Positions 32,551 to 39,937 of a stretch of 64,000 bases of DNA are shown piece by piece. The stretch's first letter is position 1. Each line of letters opens with the position of its first letter. The translations under genes and the position numbers were made by a program. The DNA is taken from assembly GCF_036826855.1 (NCBI RefSeq), contig NZ_CP104578.1:2232001-2296000 (forward strand). The letters are read 5' to 3'. Origin of the DNA: Streptomyces sp. SJL17-4 (lineage in GTDB: Bacteria > Actinomycetota > Actinomycetes > Streptomycetales > Streptomycetaceae). The notes below the pieces were generated by a model. That model had not been told where the DNA came from. It made no database searches and saw only the letters and a program-made list of their open reading frames with translations.

Positions 32551-35500
32551 TCAGTAGCTCGGCAGGCTGCGCGGGCCGAGGTCGGTGCGGGGCGGCGGCG
32601 GGGCCAGCCGGACGGTGGCGCCGAGGACGGACAGCCCGCGCGGTGCCACGACCACCGGCTCCAGGGAGACGGCGACCACCTCTGGGTGGTCGTCGACCAG
32701 GCGGGACACCCGGAGCAGGACCTCTTCGAGGGCCGGGGTGTCGACGGGGGCCGAGCCGCGCCAGCCGAACAGCAGCGGGGCCGTGCGGAGGGAACGGACC
32801 AGCTCGGCGACGTCCCGGTCGGTGGCGGGCACCAGCCGGTGCGCCGTGTCGCCGAGCAGCTCGGACGCGGCGCCCGCGAGGCCGAAGGAGAGGACGGCGC
32901 CGACGGCCGGGTCGATGGCGGAGCGGACGACGGTGTCGACTCCCCGGGGCACCATCGCCTGGACGACCGGCTGGAGCTCCTCGGGCTTGCCGAGGACCTC
33001 GGTCAGCTCGGCGTAGGCGGTACGGAGCTGCTCCTCGGACGCCAGATCGAGGCGTACGCCCCCGAGGTCGGGGCGGTGGCGGAGGTGGGGCGCGGTCGTC
33101 TTGAGGGCCACCGGGTAGCCCAGCCGGCCGGCGGCCGCGACGGCGGCGTCGGGGGTGGGGGCGGGCAGCGTGGGCAGGACGGCGATGCCGTAGCGCGCGA
33201 GCAGTTCCCCCGCCTGTGCGGTGTCGAGGGTCACACCGCGCGGGTCGGCGTCGTCCCCGCCGAGCACACGCTCGATGAGCGCGGCGGCCCCTGCCTCGTC
33301 GATGTCCTCGTACTCGGGCACCCGGCCGGGCTCGGCGGCCTGCCGGCGCCACTGCCCGTACCGCACGGCCTCGGCCAGCGCCCGCACGGCCCGCTCGGCG
33401 GCGGGGTAGGAGGGGATGGTGGCGGGCGGGACGGGTAGGGACACGGCCGCGGGTGCCGGGTCGGTGCCGGTACCGGAGTCGGAGTCGGAGTCGGAGTCGG
33501 AGTCGGAGTCCCCGGCGCCGGACTCGGAGTCCCCGGCGCCGGACGCGGGAGCCGGTGATGCTGCGGCCGGAGTGGCCGCGGGCGGGCTCGTCGCCGGGGT
33601 GCCGAGGGCGGACCCGGCGCTGCCCGTTCCCTGGCCGGACGGGCCGCGGTCGGGTGTCCGGGCCTCGGGCCGAAGGCCGGTGGGCCCGGGTCCGGGTACG
33701 AGTCCGGACCCGGTTTCGGGTTCGGTCGCGGGCCCGTCAGGCGCGGCGGGCCCGGCCCCCGGTTCGGTCGGGAGGCCGGTCGGCCGGGGGGCCGAGGCGG
33801 CCGCCGCCGTGCCCCGGCCCGGTGCTGTCGGGCGGGTGCTCGTGGCGACCGCGAGGGCCTCCGCGAGGCCGCCCATCTCGACGTGGACGACGACGACCGG
33901 CTTCGTGGGGGCCTGAGCGGAGGCGACGGCCTCGCGGAGGGAGGCCGCGAGGACCTCGCCGTCGCCGAACTCGGTGGCGCCGTTCTCGCCGACCCACGGG
34001 ATCGCGTTCACGACGACCGCGTCGGAGGTCTCGTCCGCGAGCGCCGCCACGAGGGCGTCCCGGAAGTCCGCCGGTTCCGCCGCCGTCGTGAGGTCGAGCG
34101 GCCGCAGCGGCCGCAGCCCCTCCGTCAGGCAGGCGTCATAGGTGAGGAGGCCGAGGGACTCGGAGTTGCCGAGGATCGCGACCCGGGGCCCGGCGGGCAG
34201 CGGCTGGGCGGCGAGCAGCAGTCCGGCGTCCACCAGCTCGGTGACGGTGTCGACGCGGATGACTCCGGCCTGACGGAGCAGCGCGGAGACCGTGGCGTGC
34301 GGGATGCGGGTGACGGGCACACGGTGGCCGGGCGGCGCGCTGCCGCTGTGTCGGGCGCCCTTGACGACGACGACCGGCTTGACGGCGGCGGTGCGGCGCG
34401 CGAGCCGGGTGAACTTCCGGGGGTTGCCGATCGACTCCAGGTAGAGGAGGACGACGTCGGTCCCGGGATCGTCGTACCAGTGCTGGAGGAAGTCGTTGCC
34501 GGAGACGTCGGCGCGGTTGCCGGCCGAGATGAAGGAGGAGAGCCCGGCGCCCCGTCGGTGCAGTCCGGCGAGGAGCGCGATGCCGATCGCGCCGGACTGG
34601 GTGAAGAGCCCGATCCGCCCGGCGGCCGGCATCTGCGGGGCGAGGGAGGCGTTGAGCCGGACGTCGGCGGCGGTGTTGATGATCCCGAAGGCGTTGGGCC
34701 CGATGATCCGCATGCCGTACGAGCGTGCCTGCCGGACCAGCTGACGCTGCCGCTCCCGCCCGGCGGCCCCGCTCTCGGCGTATCCGGCGGAGAGGACGAC
34801 CAGGCCCTGGACGCCGTGCTCGCCGCAGTCCGCCACGACTTCCGGCACCCGTTCGGCGGGGACGGCGACGATCGCGAGGTCGACGGGCTCGCCGATGGCG
34901 GCGACGGAGGAGTGGGCGGGGACGCCGTCGAGTTCGACGGGCCCGTCGTTCTCGCCGAGCGCCGCGTTGACCGCGTACACGCGTCCGGTGTACCCGGCCC
35001 CGAGGAGGTTGCGGAGGACCGTCCGGCCGACGCCGCCCGGTGCGCGTCCGGCGCCGACGACCGCGACGGACCGGGGCGTGAGGAGGCGTTGTACGGAGCG
35101 GGCCTCGGCCCGCTGCTCCCGGGCGCGCTGCACGGCGAGGGAGCGGTCGGTGGGTTCGAGGTCGAGGTGGAGTCGTACGGACCCGTCCTCGAAGCTGCGC
35201 TTCTGGGTGTAGCCCGCGTCCGTGAACACCTTGATCATCTTGGTGTTGGCGGGGAGCACCTCGGCGGCGAAGCGCCGGATGTCCCGCTCGCGCGCGACCG
35301 CCGCGATGTGTTCGAGCAGGGCGGAGGCGACGCCGCGGCCCTGGTGGGCGTCCTGGACGAGGAAGGCGACCTCGGCCTCGTCGGCCGGGGCGGAGGCGGG
35401 CAGGCCCCGGTCGTCGATGCGGTCGTAGCGCACGGTGGCGATGAACTCGCCGCCCACCGTCGCCGCGAGGCCCACCCGGTCCACGAAGTCGTGGTGGGTG

Positions 35501-35718
35501 AAGCGGTGCACGTCCTTGGCGGAGAGCCGTGGGTAGGGGGCGAAGAAGCGGTAGTACTTCGACTCGTCCGAGACCTGCTCGTAGAAGCTGACGAGGCGGT
35601 CGGCGTCGTCGGCCGTGATGGGCCGGATACGCGCGGTGCCGCCGTCGCGGAGCACCACGTCCGCTTCCCAGTGGTCGGGGTAGTCGTGCTCCGGCAGCTG
35701 GTCCGACGCGCTCTGCAT
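32551..35718 (-). CDS. GNAT acetyltransferase/acyl-CoA synthetase fusion (Pat/AcuA-like)
   Basis: This 1055-residue protein joins three parts. The GNAT domain (about 20-175) has an acetyl-CoA loop QDAHQGRGVASALL. The CoA-binding and succinyl-CoA-ligase-like domains (about 195-650) include GPNAFGIINT and FTQSGAIGIALL. A C-terminal ATP-grasp half follows (about 800-1040). Proteins of this kind acetylate lysines on metabolic enzymes such as acetyl-CoA synthetase; whether the ligase half is active is unclear. The GNAT-first order matches actinobacterial Pat, not E. coli YfiQ. A 150-residue disordered Gly/Ala/Pro linker with a Ser-Asp run precedes the ATP-grasp half. Confidence 0.88.
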   Translation of the reverse strand: MQSASDQLPEHDYPDHWEADVVLRDGGTARIRPITADDADRLVSFYEQVSDESKYYRFFAPYPRLSAKDVHRFTHHDFVDRVGLAATVGGEFIATVRYDRIDDRGLPASAPADEAEVAFLVQDAHQGRGVASALLEHIAAVARERDIRRFAAEVLPANTKMIKVFTDAGYTQKRSFEDGSVRLHLDLEPTDRSLAVQRAREQRAEARSVQRLLTPRSVAVVGAGRAPGGVGRTVLRNLLGAGYTGRVYAVNAALGENDGPVELDGVPAHSSVAAIGEPVDLAIVAVPAERVPEVVADCGEHGVQGLVVLSAGYAESGAAGRERQRQLVRQARSYGMRIIGPNAFGIINTAADVRLNASLAPQMPAAGRIGLFTQSGAIGIALLAGLHRRGAGLSSFISAGNRADVSGNDFLQHWYDDPGTDVVLLYLESIGNPRKFTRLARRTAAVKPVVVVKGARHSGSAPPGHRVPVTRIPHATVSALLRQAGVIRVDTVTELVDAGLLLAAQPLPAGPRVAILGNSESLGLLTYDACLTEGLRPLRPLDLTTAAEPADFRDALVAALADETSDAVVVNAIPWVGENGATEFGDGEVLAASLREAVASAQAPTKPVVVVHVEMGGLAEALAVATSTRPTAPGRGTAAAASAPRPTGLPTEPGAGPAAPDGPATEPETGSGLVPGPGPTGLRPEARTPDRGPSGQGTGSAGSALGTPATSPPAATPAAASPAPASGAGDSESGAGDSDSDSDSDSDSGTGTDPAPAAVSLPVPPATIPSYPAAERAVRALAEAVRYGQWRRQAAEPGRVPEYEDIDEAGAAALIERVLGGDDADPRGVTLDTAQAGELLARYGIAVLPTLPAPTPDAAVAAAGRLGYPVALKTTAPHLRHRPDLGGVRLDLASEEQLRTAYAELTEVLGKPEELQPVVQAMVPRGVDTVVRSAIDPAVGAVLSFGLAGAASELLGDTAHRLVPATDRDVAELVRSLRTAPLLFGWRGSAPVDTPALEEVLLRVSRLVDDHPEVVAVSLEPVVVAPRGLSVLGATVRLAPPPPRTDLGPRSLPSY
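33474..33514. repeat. GGAGTC hexamer repeat coding Ser-Asp
   Basis: Within the acetyltransferase gene, the hexamer GGAGTC (coding strand GACTCC) is repeated about six times and encodes alternating Asp and Ser. It lies in the linker before the ATP-grasp half. Such simple-sequence tracts change length easily. Confidence 0.8.
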
Positions 35719-35734
35719 GGGGTCAGCCTACGGC

Positions 35735-35849
35735 CGCGACACGGCGCTGGCACGGGTCGCGGCACGGTGGCGGCACGGGTCGCGGCACGGTGGTGGCACC
35801 GGCCGCGACACGGTGGTGGCACCGGCCGCGACACGGTGGCGGCACCGCT
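35735..35849. repeat. 23-bp tandem repeat, 5 copies
   Basis: Five exact-length units start at 35735, 35758, 35781, 35804 and 35827, based on CGCGACACGGTGGTGGCACC plus 3 bp. Units 3 and 4 contain CGGTG-GTGG-CACCG, a small hairpin. The array lies 17 bp upstream of the acetyltransferase start, on the side of its promoter, and about 160 bp from ptsH. Confidence 0.9.
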
Positions 35850-35966
35850 CGCGCGGCGGGGGTCCGCCGTGCAAGGTAGGGAGCACGCCACGCACGGCGA
35901 GGGAGGGCCGAAAGGCGGTCCGGTCCGGGTCGAACGTCGGCGCGAGCACATCGCAACCCGTGAGAG

Positions 35967-35982
35967 ACTGGTCTAGACAACC
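35967..35982 (+). promoter_or_regulatory. DasR-responsive element (dre) upstream of ptsH
   Basis: ACTGGTCTAGACAACC closely matches the DasR consensus ACTGGTCTAGACCACT, with the palindromic TGGTCTAGACA core intact. It ends 25 bp before the HPr start. In Streptomyces DasR represses PTS and N-acetylglucosamine genes and is released by aminosugar phosphates. The ptsH gene is a known target of that regulon, so this site is expected. Confidence 0.88.
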
Positions 35983-36007
35983 CGCTTGAGACTTGAAGGG
36001 CAACACC

Positions 36008-36289
36008 ATGGCTGAGCGCCGCGTCAACGTCGGCTGGGCCGAGGGCCTGCACGCCCGCCCCGCGTCCATCTTCGTCCGTGCCGCCACGGCTTCCGGCGTT
36101 CCGGTGACGATCGCCAAGTCCGACGGCACCCCGGTGAACGCCGCCTCCATGCTCGCGGTGCTCGGCCTGGGCGCGCAGGGCGGCGAGGAGATCGTCCTCG
36201 CTTCGGAGGCCGACGGCGCCGAGGCCGCTCTGGACCGTCTGGCGAAGCTGGTCGCCGAGGGCCTGGACGAGCTTCCCGAGACCGTCTGA
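36008..36289 (+). CDS. ptsH: HPr phosphocarrier protein of the PTS
   Basis: This 93-residue protein carries the phosphoryl group from enzyme I to the sugar-specific EIIA components. The active-site H15 lies in GLHARPAS, and the regulatory Ser is S47 in NAASMLAVLGLG. The length is slightly longer than the 85-89 residues of low-GC homologues, as is typical for actinomycetes. ATG 36008 follows GAAGGGC; an upstream ATG at 35993 overlaps this ribosome binding site and is rejected. It is monocistronic, between a DasR site and a strong terminator. Confidence 0.96.
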   Translation: MAERRVNVGWAEGLHARPASIFVRAATASGVPVTIAKSDGTPVNAASMLAVLGLGAQGGEEIVLASEADGAEAALDRLAKLVAEGLDELPETV

Positions 36290-36313
36290 TCCGGGTCGAC
36301 CCACTCTGCACGA

Positions 36314-36363
36314 CGAAAGGCCGTGACCGCCGGAATTCCGGTGGTCACGGCCTTTCGCTTTTC
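36314..36363 (+). terminator. ptsH intrinsic terminator
   Basis: A 22-bp inverted repeat (36314-36335 with 36336-36357, one G-U pair, apex GGAATTCC) is followed by CTTTTC. It begins 25 bp after the HPr stop. Confidence 0.88.
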
Positions 36364-36433
36364 CACCGCTCCGCTTTTCGGGCAGCACGGAGCGACGGCG
36401 TCGAATTCCTATTCCATGTATACGATGCGCGCG

Positions 36434-37117
36434 TTAATTCCGGGAACTCGCCGTGTTGACTGCATGTTGCGAAACCCTCACACGGCCGCGGTCCGGTCTC
36501 TTGAGGCGGTGCAGCGACTGCGAGCGCTCCGCGTGCAGCGCGGTCAGCGCCCGCGCCCGCTCGGCGTCGCCGCGCGCCACGGCGTCCACGATCGCGCCGC
36601 GCTCGGCCCAGGCGTCCACCGGCCGCTCGGGCTGCTCGACCGCGTACATCCAGGCGATCTTGTGCCGCAGCTGGGTCAGCAGCGCCGTCAGGGCCGGGCT
36701 GCCGGAGGCCTGCGCGAGCGTCTCGTGGAACCAGCCGCCGAGGGAGCGCAGATCCTCGCCCTGTCCGCGCCTGGCCCGCTCCTGGCCCAGCCTGACCAGG
36801 CCGCGCAGCACCTTGAGATGGGCCTCCGTGCGCCGTTGGGCCGCGCGGGCGGCCCCCAGGGGTTCGAGCAGCGCCCGCATGTCGAGCAGATCGGCCGCCT
36901 CCTGCTCGGTGGGTTCGGCGACATGCGCCCCGGCGTGGCGGCGGGTGACCACGAAGCCCTCGGACTCCAGGGTGCGCAGGGCCTCACGGACCGGGACCCG
37001 GGAGACCCCGTACCGGCGGGCGAGCTGGTCCTCGGTCAGCCGGCTGCCCCGCTCGAAGACACCGGAGACGATGTCGTCCCGGATCGCCGTGCATACCGAG
37101 TGCGCGGGAATGCGCAT
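36434..37117 (-). CDS. GntR family regulator, FadR subfamily (FCD domain)
   Basis: This 227-residue regulator has an N-terminal winged helix (SVCTAIRDDIVSGVFERGS, LTEDQLARRYGVSRVPVREAL) and an all-helical FCD ligand domain with the metal-type pattern (Asp in DMRALLEPL, His in WFHETLAQ, and a late His in LTALHAERSQ). Ligands are usually small organic acids. ATG 37117 follows GGAGGTCGGAC; an in-frame extension to 37309 would cross the upstream terminator. It converges on ptsH and lies downstream of the M23 gene terminator, so it likely has its own promoter. Targets are unknown. Confidence 0.88.
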   Translation of the reverse strand: MRIPAHSVCTAIRDDIVSGVFERGSRLTEDQLARRYGVSRVPVREALRTLESEGFVVTRRHAGAHVAEPTEQEAADLLDMRALLEPLGAARAAQRRTEAHLKVLRGLVRLGQERARRGQGEDLRSLGGWFHETLAQASGSPALTALLTQLRHKIAWMYAVEQPERPVDAWAERGAIVDAVARGDAERARALTALHAERSQSLHRLKRPDRGRVRVSQHAVNTASSRN

Positions 37118-37246
37118 GTCCGACCTCCGCCTTGGTCTGCGCGAGTCAATTCCAGCGGCGCCTGTTCTGCGCCCGATCTGCGACTCTATTGCAGCGCGCC
37201 GGAATTTCCGATGCCCCGGCGGAATATCGGTCTCCCGCGACCGACG

Positions 37247-37279
37247 AAAAGCCCCGGCTCTGTACGAGCCGGGGCTTTT
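37247..37279 (-). terminator. Terminator after the M23 peptidase gene
   Basis: A perfect 14-bp stem (37247-37260 with 37266-37279) and TGTAC loop carries AAAA and TTTT at its ends, so it is U-tailed on both strands. It lies about 110 bp past the M23 stop. Confidence 0.88.
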
Positions 37280-37387
37280 GCGATGCGGGTGGGGCGGCGG
37301 AACGGGCACTGGGGGCGGCGGCGGAACCGCCGGTCCTGCGCGAGGCGTCCTCGATCCGTCCTGGATCGGACGTCGACGCCGCGGGGA

Positions 37388-38161
37388 TCAGACGTTGACG
37401 CCGCGGGCGCGCAGATACGAGATCGGGTTGATGTCGGAGCCGTACTCGGAGGTCGTCCGCGCCTCGAAGTGGAGGTGCGGGCCGGTCGAGTTGCCGGTCG
37501 AGCCCGAGATGCCTATCCGCTCACCCGGCTCGACGCTCTGGCCGACGTAGACCCCGATGGAGGAGAGGTGGCCGTACTGGGTGTACGTGCCGTCGTTCAT
37601 CCGGATGACGACGTTGTTGCCGTACGCGCCGCCCCAGCCGGCCTCGACGACGGTGCCCGAGCCGACGGACACGACGCTGCTGCCGTAGGAGGCGTGGAAG
37701 TCGATGCCGGAGTGGCTGCCGGAGGACCAGAGCGAGCCACCGGTCTGGTAGCCGGTCGAGACGTACGTGCCCTCGACGGGGAGCTGGAAGGAGGCCAGGC
37801 GGCGGCGCTCGGCCTCACGGGCGGCGCGCTGCTCGGCCTCGCGGATCTCCTTGGCACGGGCCTCGGCCTTGCGCTTCGCCTCGGCCTTGGCCTTCGCCTT
37901 GGCGGCGACCTCGAAGGCCTCCTGCTCCTGGGCGGCGGCCTGGGCGTCGATCCGCTCGGCGAGGGAGTCCTCGGTGATCACCTTGGTGAGACCGGTGTCC
38001 TCGAGGGAGGAACGGTTCTCCGTGTCGGCGGCGAGCGCCGGGGAAGCGAGGGTTCCGATGACGCCGGTGGTGGCGAGCGTCGCCGCGCCGGCGATGCCCA
38101 CGCCGCGGCGCGCCATCCGGCTCGGAGCACGATGCTTCCCGGTGGCACGGGTGAACGCCAT
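37388..38161 (-). CDS. Secreted M23 (LytM-like) peptidoglycan endopeptidase
   Basis: This 257-residue exported protein has a signal peptide (about 1-44, hydrophobic GVGIAGAATLATTGVIGTL, cleavage near SPALA-A). An Ala/Lys/Glu-rich coiled coil follows (about 65-125), then an M23 domain. Metal ligands are visible as HSGIDFHA (H and D), and HLHF in GPHLHFEA; the Tyr/His TYTQYGHLS segment completes the site. It should cleave peptide cross-links in peptidoglycan. The gene is preceded by a c-di-AMP riboswitch. Cell-wall hydrolases are a common target of this RNA in Streptomyces. Confidence 0.93.
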   Translation of the reverse strand: MAFTRATGKHRAPSRMARRGVGIAGAATLATTGVIGTLASPALAADTENRSSLEDTGLTKVITEDSLAERIDAQAAAQEQEAFEVAAKAKAKAEAKRKAEARAKEIREAEQRAAREAERRRLASFQLPVEGTYVSTGYQTGGSLWSSGSHSGIDFHASYGSSVVSVGSGTVVEAGWGGAYGNNVVIRMNDGTYTQYGHLSSIGVYVGQSVEPGERIGISGSTGNSTGPHLHFEARTTSEYGSDINPISYLRARGVNV

Positions 38162-38186
38162 GTAGGGGCTGGTCCTTTCCTTCCCT

Positions 38187-38333
38187 CTCGCCTACCGGGT
38201 TAGCTGACGGGTTCGGAGCAGGAAGGTCTCCTACGAGCCCCTCCGTACGAGACGAAGGCGCCCGATTCACCCCAGGGACTGCGTATGGGTCCCCGGCTCC
38301 CCAGGCTCGCGCCTGACGGGGACTCGGCGATGT
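38187..38333 (-). promoter_or_regulatory. Cyclic di-AMP riboswitch (ydaO/yuaA class)
   Basis: The minus strand carries the class signatures in order: CGCCGAGTCC, GGGGAGCCGGGGACCC, TGGGGTGAATCGGG, GTAGGAGACCTTCCTGCTCC, and CGAACCCGTCAGCTAACC followed by CGGTAGGCGAG. The 5' CGCC and 3' GGCG close the outer stem. The 3' end is about 25 nt from the M23 start and next to a purine-rich ribosome binding site. In this class c-di-AMP binding usually turns expression off. The call is from memory of the consensus, not a covariance search. Confidence 0.9.
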
Positions 38334-38480
38334 CTGTCCGATGCCGCGGGTGCGGCACGTGCAACTGACGAACAGACGCACCGACGCTATGCGGATCGTC
38401 TTTCAATCACCAACCGGACACGCCTTTTGTAAGACATGCCACAGGGCATACGATCACCCTTGACCTTAATACGGACAAAC

Positions 38481-38518
38481 AGGAGGACCCCGACGAACTA
38501 TGCCGTCGGGGCCCTCCT
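38481..38518 (-). terminator. Terminator after the M16 gene pair
   Basis: Arms 38481-38495 and 38504-38518 pair over 15 positions. The single mismatch is a G-U pair on the minus strand, and GTTTGT follows, so it fits leftward transcripts from the M16 genes. Confidence 0.8.
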
Positions 38519-38539
38519 TTGTCATGCCGGCGGCGTGAA

Positions 38540-39937
38540 TCAGCCGGTCACGACGGTCACTTCACCGATCCCGAGCGCGCGCACCGGCTCCGCGATCTGC
38601 GCCGCGTCGCCGACGAGCACGGTGACGAGCCGGTCCACGGGGAAGGCGCTGACCACGGCCGCGGTCGCCTCGACCGTGCCGGTCTCGGCCAGCCGGGCGT
38701 ACAACTGGGCCTGGTAGTCGTCCGGGAGGTGCTGCTCGACCTGGTCGGAGAGCGTCCCGGCGACGGAGGCCGCGGTCTCGTACTTGAGCGGCGCGACCCC
38801 CACCAGGTTCTGCACGGCCGTCTCCCGCTCGGCGTCGGTGAGCCCCTCCGCGGCCAGCGTCCGCAGCACCTTCCACAGGTCCTCAAGTGCCGGGCCGGTG
38901 TTGGGCGTGTCGATGGAACCGCTGATGGCGAGCATCGAGGCGCCGTTCCCCCGGCCGTCCGAGCGGAGCACCTGCCCGAAGGCACGCACGCCGTACGTGT
39001 AGCCCTTCTCCTCGCGCAGGACCCGGTCGAGCCGCGAGGTGAGGGTGCCACCGAGGCAGTAGGTGCCCAGGACCTGGGCCGGCCAGACACTGTCGTGGCG
39101 GTCGGGTCCGACCCGGCCGATCAGCAACTGGGTCTGGACGGCGCCGGGACGGTCCACGATGACGACCCGTCCGGTGTCGTCGGCGGTGATCGGCGGCATC
39201 GGGAGCGGCTCGGCCGGCTCGCCGGTCCAGGCGCCCAGGGTCTCGGCGAGGACCTTGTCCAGGTCGACGCCGGTGAGGTCGCCGACGACCACGGCGGTGG
39301 CCGTGGCGGGCCGGACGTACGCCTCGTAGAAGGCGCGGACCGCGGCGGCGTCGATCGCCTCGACGGTCTCCTCGGTGCCCTGGCGCGGCCGGGACATCCG
39401 GGCCTCGGCCGGGAAGAGCTCCTTGGAGAGCTGCTTGGCGGCGCGGCGGGACGGGTTGGCCGTCTCGTGCGGGATCTCGTCGAGGCGGTTGCGCACCAGG
39501 CGCTCGACCTCGGTCTCGAGGAACGCGGGCGCGATCAGGGCCTCGGAGACGAGACCGAGCGCCTTGGGCAGCCGGGAGACGGGGACCTCCAGGGAGACCC
39601 GTACGCCCGGGTGGTCGGCGTGCGCGTCGAGCGTGGCGCCGCAGCGCTCCAGCTCGGCCGCGAACTCCTCGGCGCTGTGCTGGTCCGTGCCCTCGAAGAG
39701 CGCGCGGGCCATGATGGTGGCGACACCGTCGAGGCCGGCGGGCTCGGCGTCCAGCGGGGCCGGCAGGAAGATCTCCACGGCCACGACCTGCTGGCCGGGG
39801 CGGTGACTGGTCAGCACCGTCAGGCCGTTGTCCAGGGCGCCGCGGTCCGGGGCCGGGAAGGCCCAGGGCCGGGCGAGGCCCGGCGTCGGCTGCGGGTGGA
39901 AGTCCATGCTCGTCAAAGACGCGGCGGCGTCGGTCAC
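38540..39937 (-). CDS. M16 family protein, non-catalytic partner
   Basis: This 465-residue protein has the two-lobed M16 fold. The HxxEH zinc motif of active members is replaced (ATIMARALFEGTDQHSAEEF split), so it should not bind catalytic zinc. The C-terminal lobe keeps the EKGYTYGVRA segment (Arg/Tyr pair) that contacts substrate in the non-catalytic subunit of mitochondrial-type processing peptidases. The GTG at 39937 overlaps the stop of the catalytic gene (GTGA) after GAGGGAGCGGACCA, so the two are coupled and probably form a heterodimer. Confidence 0.88.
   Translation of the reverse strand: MTDAAASLTSMDFHPQPTPGLARPWAFPAPDRGALDNGLTVLTSHRPGQQVVAVEIFLPAPLDAEPAGLDGVATIMARALFEGTDQHSAEEFAAELERCGATLDAHADHPGVRVSLEVPVSRLPKALGLVSEALIAPAFLETEVERLVRNRLDEIPHETANPSRRAAKQLSKELFPAEARMSRPRQGTEETVEAIDAAAVRAFYEAYVRPATATAVVVGDLTGVDLDKVLAETLGAWTGEPAEPLPMPPITADDTGRVVIVDRPGAVQTQLLIGRVGPDRHDSVWPAQVLGTYCLGGTLTSRLDRVLREEKGYTYGVRAFGQVLRSDGRGNGASMLAISGSIDTPNTGPALEDLWKVLRTLAAEGLTDAERETAVQNLVGVAPLKYETAASVAGTLSDQVEQHLPDDYQAQLYARLAETGTVEATAAVVSAFPVDRLVTVLVGDAAQIAEPVRALGIGEVTVVTG

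Larger units (their letters stand above)
38162..38539. other. 378-bp gap: riboswitch leader, promoter and M16 terminator
   Basis: From right to left it holds the terminator of the M16 genes (38481-38518), the likely M23 promoter (about 38400-38470, AT-richer, no firm consensus), and the riboswitch leader. The leader ends in GGAAGGAAAGGA close to the M23 start. No gene is visible. Confidence 0.6.

Noticed and set aside
36314..36357. The GAATTC-centred inverted repeat after ptsH as an operator
   Set aside because: It is a 22-bp stem followed by a T-run right after a gene end, so it is a terminator.
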